DNA from: Nonomuraea candida
GTDB lineage: Bacteria > Actinomycetota > Actinomycetes > Streptosporangiales > Streptosporangiaceae
Direction of reading: 5' to 3'
Length of the DNA: 64,000 bases
NCBI RefSeq assembly: GCF_000725485.1
Contig: NZ_JOAG01000005.1
Span: 124,001 to 188,000 of the forward strand
A program made the translations under genes and the position numbers. A model generated the notes under the pieces. It was given only the letters and a program-made list of their open reading frames with translations, was not told the origin of the DNA and made no database searches. Position 1 is the stretch's first letter. Each line of letters begins with the position of its first letter. Shown piece by piece: positions 54,098 to 64,000 of this stretch.

Positions 54098-54459
54098 GGT
54101 GCGGGCACCTCGCCGTGGTCCTCGTCCGGCAAGGCGCGGGTGAGAGTGGCGGTCAGCGCGGGGTCGGCCAGGATGCGGGCGGTGGCCCGCCACTCGACGA
54201 TGACCCTGTGCAGGGTGGCGTGGACGTCGAGGTCGGCGACATCCCTGGTGGCGTGGACGTCGAGGTCGACGACATCCCTGGTGGCGTGGACGAGGTCCTG
54301 GACGAACTCCCGCCGTTCCCCCTCAGACAGGTGCCGGGTCCACGGGAACACGGCGGGCACCGCGTGCTCGACCGCCCGGGCGCCTTCCTCGCTGACGACG
54401 AGGGCGGAGAGCAGGTCGGCCGGCCTCGTCTCTCCGCGCTCCCGATCATGCCCGGCCAT
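54094..54459 (-). CDS. hypothetical acidic protein, antitoxin-like partner
   Basis: 121 aa. RPADLLSALVVSEEGARAVE, HAVPAVFPWTRHLSEGERRE, FVQDLVHATRD and VIVEWRATARILADPALTAT follow the pattern of small acidic actinobacterial proteins encoded just before a toxin-like ORF. VHATRDVxDLD is duplicated in tandem (33-bp unit), lengthening the central helix. AGGGA 8 nt before ATG 54459. Its partner gene is truncated, so the unit is probably inactive. Confidence 0.55.
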   Translation of the reverse strand: MAGHDRERGETRPADLLSALVVSEEGARAVEHAVPAVFPWTRHLSEGERREFVQDLVHATRDVVDLDVHATRDVADLDVHATLHRVIVEWRATARILADPALTATLTRALPDEDHGEVPAP

Positions 54460-54490
54460 GTCAGGCGTCCCTTGCGGCGGCGGTCCGGGG

Positions 54491-55780
54491 CTACTCGTCG
54501 CCCTCCACGCGCATCACGCTGGCCACCGCGCGGACGACGTCGAGTTCGCGCAGGCCGCGCATCGTGGCCGTCAGGGCCGCGTCGGTGGCGCGGTGGGTGA
54601 CGATGACGAGCTGGGCGTCGTCGCCGTGGCCCTCCTGGCGGACGGTCTGGATCGACACGTCGTGGGTGGCGAACAACTCGGCCACCCGCGCCAGCACGCC
54701 CGGCTTGTCGGCCACGTCGAGGGCGACGTGGCAGCGCGTGACCGTCTCCCCCATCGGGTGCACGGTCAGGTCGGCGTAGGTGGACTCCTCGGGGCCGCGC
54801 GTGCCCGCCAGGCGGTTGCGGCCCACGGCCACCAGGTCGCCGAGGACGGCCGAGGCCGTCGGGGCGCCGCCCGCGCCCTTGCCGTAGAACATGAGCTGCC
54901 CCGCCGACTCGGCCTCCACGAAGACCGCGTTGTACGCCTCGCGCACCCCGGCCAGCGGATGCGAGCGCGGGATCATCGCCGGGTGCACCCGCACGCCGAA
55001 CGAGCGGCCGTCGTCGGAGCGGGCGCAGATGGCCAGCAGCTTGATGACGTAGCCCATGGCCTTGGCGGAGGCCACGTCGGTGGCGGTGATCTCGGTGATG
55101 CCCTCGCGGTGCACCTCGTCGGCGCGCACCCGGCTGTGGAAGGCGAGCCCGGCCAGGATGGCGGCCTTGGCGGCGGCGTCGAAACCCTCGACGTCGGCGG
55201 TCGGGTCGGCCTCGGCGTAGCCGAGCGTCTGGGCCTCTTCGAGGGCGTCGGTGAAGGAGGCGCCCGTGGAGTCCATCTTGTCGAGGATGTAGTTGGTGGT
55301 GCCGTTGACGATGCCCAGCACGCGCTTGACGCGGTCGCCGGCCAGCGACTCGCGCAGGGGCCGCAGCAGCGGGATGGCGCCGGCCACGCTGGCCTCGAAG
55401 TAGAGGTCGCCGTTGCCGGCGCGGGCGGCCTCGTGGAGGGTGGAGCCGTCCTCGGCCAGCAGCGCCTTGTTGGCGGTGACCACCGACTTGCCCCTGGACA
55501 GGGCCGCGACGATCAGCGACCGGGCGGGCTCGATGCCGCCGATCACCTCGATCACGATGTCGACGTCGTCGCGGGTGACCAGCGACTCGGCGTCGGTGGT
55601 CAGCAGGGCGGGATCGAGCTCGATGTCGCGTTTGCGGCCCAGCTTGCGCACGGCGACCCCGGCCAGCTCCAGCGGGGCGCCGACGCGGGCGGCCAGGTCG
55701 TCGGCCTGCTCGTGCATGAGCCTGATGACCTGCGAGCCGACGACGCCGCAGCCGAGCAGAGCCACTTTCAGCGGTTTCAC
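54491..55780 (-). CDS. hom: homoserine dehydrogenase
   Basis: 429 aa. NAD(P) motif [14 protein letters not shown] at residues 6-19; [34 protein letters not shown]; catalytic [14 protein letters not shown] and [21 protein letters not shown]-terminal ACT domain near 355-429 ([16 protein letters not shown]) for threonine feedback. Reduces aspartate semialdehyde to homoserine. GTG 55780 overlaps the lysA stop by 4 bp. Confidence 0.97.
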   Translation of the reverse strand: MKPLKVALLGCGVVGSQVIRLMHEQADDLAARVGAPLELAGVAVRKLGRKRDIELDPALLTTDAESLVTRDDVDIVIEVIGGIEPARSLIVAALSRGKSVVTANKALLAEDGSTLHEAARAGNGDLYFEASVAGAIPLLRPLRESLAGDRVKRVLGIVNGTTNYILDKMDSTGASFTDALEEAQTLGYAEADPTADVEGFDAAAKAAILAGLAFHSRVRADEVHREGITEITATDVASAKAMGYVIKLLAICARSDDGRSFGVRVHPAMIPRSHPLAGVREAYNAVFVEAESAGQLMFYGKGAGGAPTASAVLGDLVAVGRNRLAGTRGPEESTYADLTVHPMGETVTRCHVALDVADKPGVLARVAELFATHDVSIQTVRQEGHGDDAQLVIVTHRATDAALTATMRGLRELDVVRAVASVMRVEGDE

Positions 55781-57159
55781 AGCTGTCCCCTCAACAGGTC
55801 GTCCTCGGTCTCACCTTGCACGATCACCCGGGAGACGCCGCCGGAGACGGCGACCACGGCGGGCTTGGGCAGGTAGTTGTAGTTGTTGGCCAGCGAGCGG
55901 CAGTAGGCGCCGGTCGCGGCCACGGCGACCAGGTCGCCGGGGGCGAGGTCGGCGGGCAGGTGGAAGTCGCGCACGATGATGTCGCCGCTCTCGCAGTGCT
56001 TGCCGACCAGGCGGCTGAGCATGGGCCCGGCCTCGCTGGCGCGGCTGGCCAGCACGGCGGTGTATTCGGCGCCGTAGAGCGCCGTGCGCACGTTGTCGCT
56101 CATGCCGCCGTCGATGCTGACGTAGGTGCGCAGCCCCTCGACGTCCTTGATGGTGCCGACCTCGTAGAGCGTGATGCCGCCGGGGCCGATGATGGTGCGG
56201 CCGGGCTCGACGGTGAGGCGGGGCACGGGCAGGCCGGCGTCCTCGCAGACCTTGGCGACGATCTCGCGCAGGCCGTCGGCCAGCTCCTTGATGTCGGGGG
56301 CCTCGTCGCCCTCGACGTAGGCGATGCCGTAGCCGCCGCCGAGGTCGAGCTCGGGCAGGACCACGCCGTGCTCGTCCTTGATCTGCACGAGCAGCGAGGT
56401 CAGCCGCCGCGCGGCCACCTCGAACCCGGCCGTGTCGACGATCTGGGAGCCGATGTGGGAGTGCAGCCCGACGAGGTCGAGCTGCGGCAGGGCCAGGATG
56501 CGGCGTACGGCCTCGGCCGCCGCGCCGGTGTTGAGCGACAGCCCGAACTTCTGGTCGTCGTGGGCCGTGGCGATGAACTCGTGGGTGTGGGCCTCGACCC
56601 CGGTGGTGACCCTGATCATCACCTTGGGCCGCTTGCCGTGCTGCTCGGCGAGGTAGCCGAGCCTGGCGATCTCGTCGAAGGAGTCGACCACGATGTGCCC
56701 GACCCCGGCCTCCAGGGCCCTGGTCAGCTCGGCCACGGACTTGTTGTTGCCGTGCATGGTGATGCGCTCGGCGGGGAAGCCGACGCTCAGCGCGACCGCC
56801 AGCTCGCCGCTGCTGGCCACGTCGAGCCCGAGGCCCTCCGCGTGGAGCCAGCGCACGATCTCCTTGCACAGGAACGCCTTGCCGGCGTAGTGGACGTCGG
56901 AGCCGGCGAACGCGGTGGCGTAGTCGCGCATGCGCGAGCGCACGTCGTCCTCGTCGATGACGTAGAGCGGCGTGCCGTGGTCACGGGCCAGGTCACGCAC
57001 GTCCACGCCGCCGACCGTGAGCGCACCATCGGTCCGGGTCGACGTTCGGGGCCAGATCGCTGGGTTGATCCGGTTGAGGTCGGCGGGCGCCAGCGGCGGG
57101 CGCTCCTGGGGCAGCATCTCAGCGTGCCGGTCCCCGGCGGGATGGGCGAATCGACTCAC
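55777..57159 (-). CDS. lysA: diaminopimelate decarboxylase
   Basis: 460 aa from GTG 57159 ([14 protein letters not shown]), matching the actinobacterial N-terminus; the open frame to 57225 is not conserved. PLP Lys in [11 protein letters not shown] near 91, [32 protein letters not shown], and active-site CESGDII near 386. Makes L-lysine from meso-DAP, last step of lysine synthesis. Head of a lysA-hom operon. Confidence 0.96.
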   Translation of the reverse strand: MSRFAHPAGDRHAEMLPQERPPLAPADLNRINPAIWPRTSTRTDGALTVGGVDVRDLARDHGTPLYVIDEDDVRSRMRDYATAFAGSDVHYAGKAFLCKEIVRWLHAEGLGLDVASSGELAVALSVGFPAERITMHGNNKSVAELTRALEAGVGHIVVDSFDEIARLGYLAEQHGKRPKVMIRVTTGVEAHTHEFIATAHDDQKFGLSLNTGAAAEAVRRILALPQLDLVGLHSHIGSQIVDTAGFEVAARRLTSLLVQIKDEHGVVLPELDLGGGYGIAYVEGDEAPDIKELADGLREIVAKVCEDAGLPVPRLTVEPGRTIIGPGGITLYEVGTIKDVEGLRTYVSIDGGMSDNVRTALYGAEYTAVLASRASEAGPMLSRLVGKHCESGDIIVRDFHLPADLAPGDLVAVAATGAYCRSLANNYNYLPKPAVVAVSGGVSRVIVQGETEDDLLRGQL

Positions 57160-57274
57160 CCGATCGAGGCTATCGGAAGCGCAAGTACGCCATGACCTCA
57201 TGACCACGTATCGAGACGCGATCAAGCTCCAGAAGAGATATTTTTACGGTTTTTCGCCGTTTAGCCGGATATTT

Positions 57275-57288
57275 TGTGACACGTCACA
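57275..57288. promoter_or_regulatory. TGTGAC-N2-GTCACA dyad before lysA
   Basis: 6-2-6 inverted repeat overlapping the nrtL stop and followed (minus strand) by an AT-rich stretch before lysA. It resembles a CRP half-site pair but with N4 instead of N6 between TGTGA and TCACA, so a Crp site is doubtful. Confidence 0.3.
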
Positions 57289-57907
57289 ATCTGTCAGGGC
57301 CGGGGAGCACGCCCCGCACCGCGTCCGCCAGCCGTACCCGCGCCGTGTGCACCGGCCCCGGCTCCTCGTCCCCCACCGGGACGGCCGGCGCCCGCTCGTG
57401 GGCGTCGTGGTAGGCCAGCGCCAGCCGGACCAGGTAACCCTCCCAGCCCGGCTCCCTGCTGACCAGCCGCCCCGGCAGCTCCGCCAGCACCCGCAGCACC
57501 CGGCGGTGGTGCGGGTCGTCCAGCAGCCCGGGCCTGAACCCGGTCTCCGGCACCCCCAGCTCCCCCGCCCACCGCCGCACGGCGCAGGCGCGGGCATGCG
57601 CGTACCGGACCACGAAGCCGGGGTTGTCCCAGGTGCGGGGGCGGTCGGGCCAGCCCGGCTCGAACGGCGCGCGTACGGGCGCCGGCTCCACCAGCTCGCC
57701 CGGCGTCTCGACGACGATGCGCAGGAACCCCTTGCCCCGCACCTCCACGGAGGCCACCCCGGCCAGCGCCCGCACCCGCCCGGCGAGCTCATCGGCGGGC
57801 AGGCCCCGGCGCAGCGCGGCGGCGGAGACGTAGACCGCCTCGCGCTCCCACGTCCCCTCGGGCACGGGCGGCTCCCCGAGCACCTCGGCCAGCTCACCGG
57901 GCCTCAC
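57284..57907 (-). CDS. nrtL: ArgS-related anticodon-binding protein NrtL
   Basis: 207 aa. VYVSAAALRRGLPADELAGR and GFLRIVVETPGELVE resemble the ArgS N-terminal domain; NPGFVVRYAHARACAVRRWA and YLVRLALAYHDAHERA resemble the DALR anticodon-binding domain. The catalytic HIGH/KMSKS domain is absent. NrtL genes sit next to lysA in actinomycetes; function unknown. ATG 57907. Confidence 0.85.
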   Translation of the reverse strand: MRPGELAEVLGEPPVPEGTWEREAVYVSAAALRRGLPADELAGRVRALAGVASVEVRGKGFLRIVVETPGELVEPAPVRAPFEPGWPDRPRTWDNPGFVVRYAHARACAVRRWAGELGVPETGFRPGLLDDPHHRRVLRVLAELPGRLVSREPGWEGYLVRLALAYHDAHERAPAVPVGDEEPGPVHTARVRLADAVRGVLPGPDRL

Positions 57908-57925
57908 GCGGACGAGCCTAGATGC

Positions 57926-59773
57926 CTAGATGAGCGCGTGCGGCTCCGCCGAGCCGTACTCGACCAGGTGCGCCGCGCCCAGCAGCCAGCGGTCCTCGTC
58001 GCGCACGCGCACGTAGCCGAAACGGTCGGCGGAGAACACCTTGACGCCGTCGGCGCGGCACTGCCGCATGAGCACCTCGTCCCACCCTTCGGTCAGGTCG
58101 GCGAAGCCGATCTCGCGCAGGGTGTTGCGGCGGGCCAGCAGGGTGCCGCCGGTGATCTCGGGCAGGTAGGAGTACTCGGCCTCCGGCTGCTTGAGCAGCG
58201 TGGCCTGCGGCTTGCGCAGATGGGCGTAGAAGGCGGCCTTGCCGACGATGTCGGCGGTGCTGAACAGGAAGGCCCGGCGCAGGTCCGACAGGTAGTGGGG
58301 GCCGTAGACGTCGCGGGGGTCCATGACCGCCACGAGGTCGGCCTCGCACAGGTCGATGCCGGAGTTGAGCATCGCGCCCTCGGTCATCGACGCCTGCGGC
58401 CGGCGGCAGATGATCTCCACGTCCGGCACCACCTCGCGGGCCCGCAGCTCGGCCTCCGGCGGGCCGATGACGATGAGCTGGTCGATCCCGGACTGCTTGG
58501 CCACCTGGGCCAGCGCGTGCTCCAGCAGGTAGGGGTCGAGGACGGGCAGCAGCACGGAGGTGTTGAGGGTGGCGCGGGCGCTGGGCAGGCCGATCGCGTC
58601 GAGCATCTCGTCGATGCGCTCGCTCATCGTCCCCATCGAGTACGCCCTGCGCAGCGCCACGTGGGCGCGCCGCGAGTCGGGCTCGGTGCCGATGGGCGTG
58701 CCGCAGGCCGCGATCTCGGCCAGCCGCCACTGCGGGGTGCCCGGCGGGCAGTCGGCGGCGGCGGGCCAGCGGTAGGAGGTGAGCACGTCGGGGTAGGACA
58801 GGTGCCCGGGCAGGAGCTGGTCGAGCGTGAGCACCCGGTCGATGCGGCCCCCGGCCAGCGGCAGCGGGTTGTGCACCCGGGGCTGCACCCCGAACTGCAG
58901 CCGCGGCCAGGCCACGGTCAGGTCGGCGGTGAAGCGGTGCTCGAACAGGTCGGCCGCCGCGGCGTACCGCGAGACGTCGCCCTGCGTGTGCCAGAAGACC
59001 GTGCGGATGCCGCGCTCGGCGCACCAGGCCAGCAGCGCCCTGAGCCCCTCGCCGGGCTCGCCGGTGATCTCCTCGGCCCACGGCCCCTGCGTGACGGACT
59101 CGACGACCAGCAGGTGGGGCATCTCAAGGGGCAGCACCCGGGCGAAGTCGCGGGGCGTGAAGCCGGTGGTCTGCCGCCACTCGTAGCGCAGCAGCGCCTC
59201 GGCGTGCGGGTCGGCGATCACCGCGGCCGTCAGGTGAGGGCGGGTGTTCGGGCCGGTCGGCACGCGGAAGGGCTTGAGCTTGAAGGAGGCGCCTTCGAGC
59301 GTCCTGGTGGTGTGGACGGCCTGGTACGCGGCCCCGGGGCGCTCGTCCTTGGGCTTGCCGCCGGTCGCCACGGGCCGGCGCTTGGGCGCGGTGGGCCGCT
59401 TGACCGGCTTGGCGGCGCCCCTGAGGCCCTTGGCCAGGCGCACCGGGTTGCTCTTGCCGCTCTTGATGGCGTCGCCGAGCCTGCTCCAGCGCGCGACCTT
59501 GATCGACGACAGCTTCCACTGCGCCACCTCGGCCTGGAAGCGCTGCTCGGCCAGCTCCTTGCGCAGCCGCTCGGTGACGGCCTGCTCGGCCGCCAGGCGC
59601 TGCTCGGTCTCGCTGAGCTGCTCGGCCAGCGCCTTGGCCTCCTCGGCGCGCTGCTCGGCCGCGGCCAGCCTGGCCTGGGCGTCGTCCAGCAGCCTGGCCA
59701 GCTCGGCCGCGCGCCCCGCCTGGGCGACCGCGTCGCGCAATGCTCGCCGCGTGCTCTCTAGCTCGGTAGACAC
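57926..59773 (-). CDS. glycosyltransferase with N-terminal coiled coil
   Basis: 615 aa from GTG 59773 with GGAGG 4 nt upstream; the frame stays open far upstream across the divergent gene, which I reject. Residues 1-85 form a coiled coil (AELARLLDDAQARLAAAEQR). A middle region (FARVLPLEMPHLLVVESVTQ, RTVFWHTQGDVSRYAAAADL, EIAACGTPIGTEPDSR) resembles the glycosyltransferase-like part of spore/capsule proteins. The C-terminal GT2-like domain has TSVLLPVLDPYLLEHALAQV, AVMDPRDVYGPHYLSDLRRA near 485 and EITGGTLLARRNTLREIGFA. Both sugars unknown. 18 bp before nrtL. Confidence 0.8.
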   Translation of the reverse strand: MSTELESTRRALRDAVAQAGRAAELARLLDDAQARLAAAEQRAEEAKALAEQLSETEQRLAAEQAVTERLRKELAEQRFQAEVAQWKLSSIKVARWSRLGDAIKSGKSNPVRLAKGLRGAAKPVKRPTAPKRRPVATGGKPKDERPGAAYQAVHTTRTLEGASFKLKPFRVPTGPNTRPHLTAAVIADPHAEALLRYEWRQTTGFTPRDFARVLPLEMPHLLVVESVTQGPWAEEITGEPGEGLRALLAWCAERGIRTVFWHTQGDVSRYAAAADLFEHRFTADLTVAWPRLQFGVQPRVHNPLPLAGGRIDRVLTLDQLLPGHLSYPDVLTSYRWPAAADCPPGTPQWRLAEIAACGTPIGTEPDSRRAHVALRRAYSMGTMSERIDEMLDAIGLPSARATLNTSVLLPVLDPYLLEHALAQVAKQSGIDQLIVIGPPEAELRAREVVPDVEIICRRPQASMTEGAMLNSGIDLCEADLVAVMDPRDVYGPHYLSDLRRAFLFSTADIVGKAAFYAHLRKPQATLLKQPEAEYSYLPEITGGTLLARRNTLREIGFADLTEGWDEVLMRQCRADGVKVFSADRFGYVRVRDEDRWLLGAAHLVEYGSAEPHALI

Positions 59774-59911
59774 CGGTCCTCCTCCGTCGGCCCGGTGACA
59801 AGACACTGCGTCTAATCGTTCGCTCACTACGCTCGCGAACCGGACCTCCGCTCTCGTAGCCCGGCAAAGGATACTCTTTTGCGACAAGCGTCTCGAAGGG
59901 ATTGAGATCCG

Positions 59912-61549
59912 GTGCAGTTCAACGTGCGACCCTACGTCTGCGGCGCCCTCGGCCGGATCGACGACGCCACGCTGGGCAAGCTCATGGCGGCTGGGCCCAA
60001 GGTCACACCCGCGCTGCAGTCCGCCGAGGCGGCGCTGTTCAGCTCCGCGCCGCTGCCGCCCTACCACCGGGCGGGCCACGCGTACGCGTTCGCCTGGGGC
60101 GAGCGCGGGCCCAGGGCCGCCGAGGAGGAGTGGATCGCGGTCGCCGAGACCTACGAGACTCCCGGGCTGATCGGCGACGGGCGGAAGGTGACGCTGCACA
60201 CGGGCGCGCTGGGCCTGGTGGACGTCTACTACGTGCGGCTGGGCGAGGCGGTCTACTTCTCGTCGCTGATCCAGCCGCTGCTCAGCCTGGTGCCGGTGGC
60301 GATCGACTGGTCGGCGTGGGCCTCGATCCTGCAGGTGACGTTCCCGCTGGGCGAGGCGACCCCGTACACCGGGGTGCGGCGGCTGCCGGGGGCCGGCGCG
60401 CTGGTGTTCGAGCACGGCAGGCTGGCGACCGAGCGGCGGCTGCCGCGCTGGCTGCGCACGGAGCCGTACGAGAAGTGGGTCAGCCCCCAGGAGATCGTCG
60501 AGCTGCTGCACCGGGTCTACGACGACTACGAGGGGCGCAGGCTGCTCGTGCCGGTCAGCGGCGGCTACGACTCGCGGCTGCTGGCGAGCGTGGCCCGCGC
60601 CCGCGGCTTCGACGTGGAGTCCTGGACGACCAGCCCCGACGACGGCACCGACACCGACATCGCCTTCGCCCGCTCGATCACCCGCGAGCTGGGCATCCCG
60701 CACCGGGTGATCACCCAGGACGCGGCCGACTATCCGGCCGACGCGATGGAGGTGGCGCGCAGGCTGGAATACCTGACGCCGCACCACGCCTGGTATGCCC
60801 CCTTCGCCAAGGAGGTGCACGGCGCGGGCCGGATCCTGGTGGACGGCCTGGCCGGCGGGCCGCTGCTGAAGAACTTCATGGTCAGCGGGGCCGCGCTGGA
60901 GGCCAGGACGCAGGCCGAGCGGTCGGCGGCCGTGCTGGGCTCGCTGTCGCTGGGCCAGCCCTCGCAGCCGTTCCTGTCGAAGGCGGCGGCGCAGTGGATG
61001 GAGGAGACGGTGCGCGAGCAGTTCGAGGCGGCCACCTCGATGCTGCACGGGCACCGGGCCGAGCTGCCGCTGTCGGTGCTGCACACCAGGACCGTGCGGG
61101 GCATCGCGCGCTCGGCGGTCAACCTGGTGGGGCCGGAGGCGTCGTTCGCGGCGCCGTTCATCCATCCCGACTTCTTCGACGCGGCGCTGTCGGTCGGGGT
61201 GGCGCGCAAGGACAAGGGCCGCTTCTACCGCGAGGTGCTGCACGCGGCCAATCCGCGCGTGGCCGCTCTGCCCTCGACGAACGTGATCAAGCAGCCGCTG
61301 CAGCGGGTGCCGCTGCGCTCGACGGCCGCGCCGGCCCGAAATTACGCGCACGGCATGCTGGAGACGGTGGCGAGCCGGGTGCCGGGGCTGCTGTCGGACG
61401 AGCTGCACGAGGTGGTGGCCGGCGGTCCCGACGCGCTGACCAGGTTCAATGGGTGGAATGACCGGTTCTGGGTGCGCGGTCTTGTATTGTTCGGGCTCTG
61501 GCTGAGCGACTTCGAGAACGACCTCTCTGACCTGGCCACGCCTTTTTAG
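59912..61549 (+). CDS. asparagine synthase-like protein (no glutaminase Cys)
   Basis: 545 aa from GTG 59912. The N-terminal ~190 residues have the Ntn-fold outline (VYYVRLGEAVYFSSLIQPLL, LPGAGALVFEHGRLATERRL), but the initial Cys of glutamine amidotransferases is missing (VQFNVRPYVC). The C-terminal synthase domain has the PP-loop VPVSGGYDSRLLASVARARG near 213 and AFARSITRELGIPHRV. A likely ammonia- or amine-using amidotransferase, as in surface-polymer or natural-product clusters. Divergent from a glycosyltransferase gene (138 bp). No terminator seen; the 252 bp that follow hold no gene. Confidence 0.8.
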   Translation: MQFNVRPYVCGALGRIDDATLGKLMAAGPKVTPALQSAEAALFSSAPLPPYHRAGHAYAFAWGERGPRAAEEEWIAVAETYETPGLIGDGRKVTLHTGALGLVDVYYVRLGEAVYFSSLIQPLLSLVPVAIDWSAWASILQVTFPLGEATPYTGVRRLPGAGALVFEHGRLATERRLPRWLRTEPYEKWVSPQEIVELLHRVYDDYEGRRLLVPVSGGYDSRLLASVARARGFDVESWTTSPDDGTDTDIAFARSITRELGIPHRVITQDAADYPADAMEVARRLEYLTPHHAWYAPFAKEVHGAGRILVDGLAGGPLLKNFMVSGAALEARTQAERSAAVLGSLSLGQPSQPFLSKAAAQWMEETVREQFEAATSMLHGHRAELPLSVLHTRTVRGIARSAVNLVGPEASFAAPFIHPDFFDAALSVGVARKDKGRFYREVLHAANPRVAALPSTNVIKQPLQRVPLRSTAAPARNYAHGMLETVASRVPGLLSDELHEVVAGGPDALTRFNGWNDRFWVRGLVLFGLWLSDFENDLSDLATPF

Positions 61550-61801
61550 TGAACTCTGGGTAACAAGGCGATTACATCCCGATCTCGCGGGTATTACACG
61601 TCGCACAGCAGAAGCGGGTTCCGGAAAGCCAACGGGCTGGTAGTGTTCGGCCCGTAAGCGCCGCACAAACGGGCACCAGATCACAAATCCGGTCCCGTTC
61701 GAGGGCAGTGGAGTTCGCAGGGATGACGACTCCACGCGGCGCGGTCACCAGATAACAACGCCGGGGCAACCGGTGACTTCGTCCTGCCCACATCTCTTCC
61801 T

Positions 61802-63520
<1,719 letters not shown>

Positions 63521-63574
63521 CCGCCGCCCGGGCGCGGGCCGCACTCCGTGAGGAGGCGGCCCGCGCCCCGGCGC

Positions 63575-63667
63575 GTTCGGCGAGAGGCAACCGGCACCCG
63601 GGCGCGTTCGGCAAGTGGCGACCGGCACCCGGGCGCGTTCAGCGAGTGGCGACCGGCACCTGGGCGC
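63575..63667. repeat. 31-bp x3 tandem repeat straddling a permease stop codon
   Basis: Units 63575-63605, 63606-63636 and 63637-63667, differing by 1-5 bases. The third contains the last codons and TGA (63639-63641) of the minus-strand permease; in the other two the stop is CGA. Located between convergent treS and the permease. Confidence 0.95.
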
Positions 63668-64000
63668 GGGCGGCGCGGCGCGCCGGGATGAGCGCGACCG
63701 CCAGGGCCGCGCCCACGGCGACCAGCACGGCCACCGTCAGGGTGAGCGGCGACGGCGCGCGGCCGATGCCCGCGCCGACGCCGCTGGTGTGGCCCTGGAG
63801 GTCGATCAGCCCGGTGACGACGGAGACCCCCGCCGCGGCGCCCACGCCGACGCCCAGCACGACGAGCAGCCCCGTGCCGGTCACGAGCGTGGCCATCACC
63901 TGGCGCGGGGTCAGCCCCATGGCCTTGAGCACAGCCAGGTCGAAGGCGTGGTCACGCAGCCCCAGCGCGCTGGCGGTGAGCAGGTTGGCCAGGCCGATCA
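63639..64000 (-). CDS. FtsX-like ABC transporter permease, C-terminal end (5' part beyond window)
   Basis: The open frame reaches the right edge; the visible 120 residues include NLLTASALGLRDHAFDLAVL, KAMGLTPRQVMATLVTGTGL, two helices (LLVVLGVGVGAAAGVSVV, LTLTVAVLVAVGAALAVALI) and the ending PARRAARAQVPVATR. This is the typical FtsX/MacB end, with the mechanotransmission segment LKAMG. Function depends on the partner ATPase, which lies outside the window. Confidence 0.85.
   Translation of the reverse strand, partial: IGLANLLTASALGLRDHAFDLAVLKAMGLTPRQVMATLVTGTGLLVVLGVGVGAAAGVSVVTGLIDLQGHTSGVGAGIGRAPSPLTLTVAVLVAVGAALAVALIPARRAARAQVPVATR

Noticed and set aside
55777..57283. Lysine riboswitch or T-box ahead of lysA; threonine/cobalamin switches ahead of thrC and the adenosyltransferase gene
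   Set aside because: Leaders are short or absent and I see no conserved core; the adenosyltransferase gene appears leaderless.
57275..57288. Crp-binding site
   Set aside because: Half-sites are present, but the spacer is N4 instead of N6, and it overlaps the nrtL stop; kept only as a weak dyad.
59774..61735. Upstream extension of the glycosyltransferase at 57926-59773 to a 1269-aa frame on the minus strand
   Set aside because: The extension runs antisense to the asparagine-synthase-like gene, has low-complexity Arg/Gln/His composition, and the RBS-supported GTG at 59773 starts a family-like protein.

Overview
The window is high-GC DNA with gene content and order typical of a filamentous actinomycete. 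The arrangement nrtL-lysA-hom, thrC-thrB-rho-rpmE-prfA-prmC-tsaC, glyA, wecA/mraY-like, atpI and the F-type ATP synthase operon, together with a NucS mismatch endonuclease and a Scy/FilP-like coiled-coil protein, suggests Actinomycetes. Streptosporangiaceae (Nonomuraea-like) is my best guess. That placement is inference from gene content; no search was run.

Layout. 1-3.2 kb: malic enzyme (cut by the left edge), a cytidylate-kinase-like protein, a cysteine-less YbbN-type thioredoxin/TPR protein and a MarR regulator, all minus strand. 3.3-7 kb: accessory plus-strand genes (two membrane proteins, a 50-aa protein behind a CCTNAGG-rich region, a small membrane protein with a 'VAIGGDNSGVISTGD' tail). 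7-13.9 kb: thiolase, methylmalonyl-CoA epimerase, coiled-coil protein, AI-2E-type permease, hydrolase, CAP protein, SDR. 14-19.4 kb: a 1122-aa secreted LamG protein, a second hydrolase, a small Cys/His protein and nucS. 19.7-26.3 kb: aldehyde dehydrogenase with TetR, a STAS protein, an orphan histidine kinase with an ABC exporter, and divergent cob(I)alamin adenosyltransferase. 26.4-34.6 kb: DUF2550 gene and the complete atp operon (minus strand, atpI-Z-B-E-F-H-A-G-D-C). 34.7-48.7 kb: wecA-like gene, glyA, a two-gene unit encoding an enormous Gly/Thr/Asp-repeat protein, tsaC, prmC, prfA, rpmE, a histidine-kinase remnant turned into 49-bp repeats, rho, thrB, thrC. 48.9-54.5 kb: a glycosyltransferase island with a decayed paralogue and a decayed toxin/antitoxin-like pair, separating thrC from hom. 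54.5-63.5 kb: hom, lysA, nrtL, another glycosyltransferase divergent from an asparagine-synthetase-like gene, treS. The right edge cuts an FtsX-type permease.

How genes work together. hom, thrB, thrC and lysA cover the homoserine/threonine and terminal lysine steps. The epimerase and the ATP:cob(I)alamin adenosyltransferase both serve the B12-dependent methylmalonyl-CoA pathway. prfA and prmC form a release-factor/methyltransferase pair. The glycosyltransferases, the lipid-linked-sugar transferase and the asparagine-synthetase-like protein suggest synthesis of a surface glycan.

The most unusual thing I see is structural. Several unrelated genes end in short tandem duplications (16-38 bp units) that include or straddle the stop codon (13,038; 26,322; 53,921; 63,575). 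Related repeats occur inside or at the start of other genes (11,625; 17,187; 52,137) and in a decaying pseudogene (43,835). The second candidate novelty is the pair at 37.5-40.6 kb: a 918-aa protein built mostly of GTGQ/SDGKTG/GQGAGG-type repeats, translationally coupled to a 124-aa helical protein. No tRNA, rRNA, CRISPR array, insertion sequence or riboswitch was recognised.
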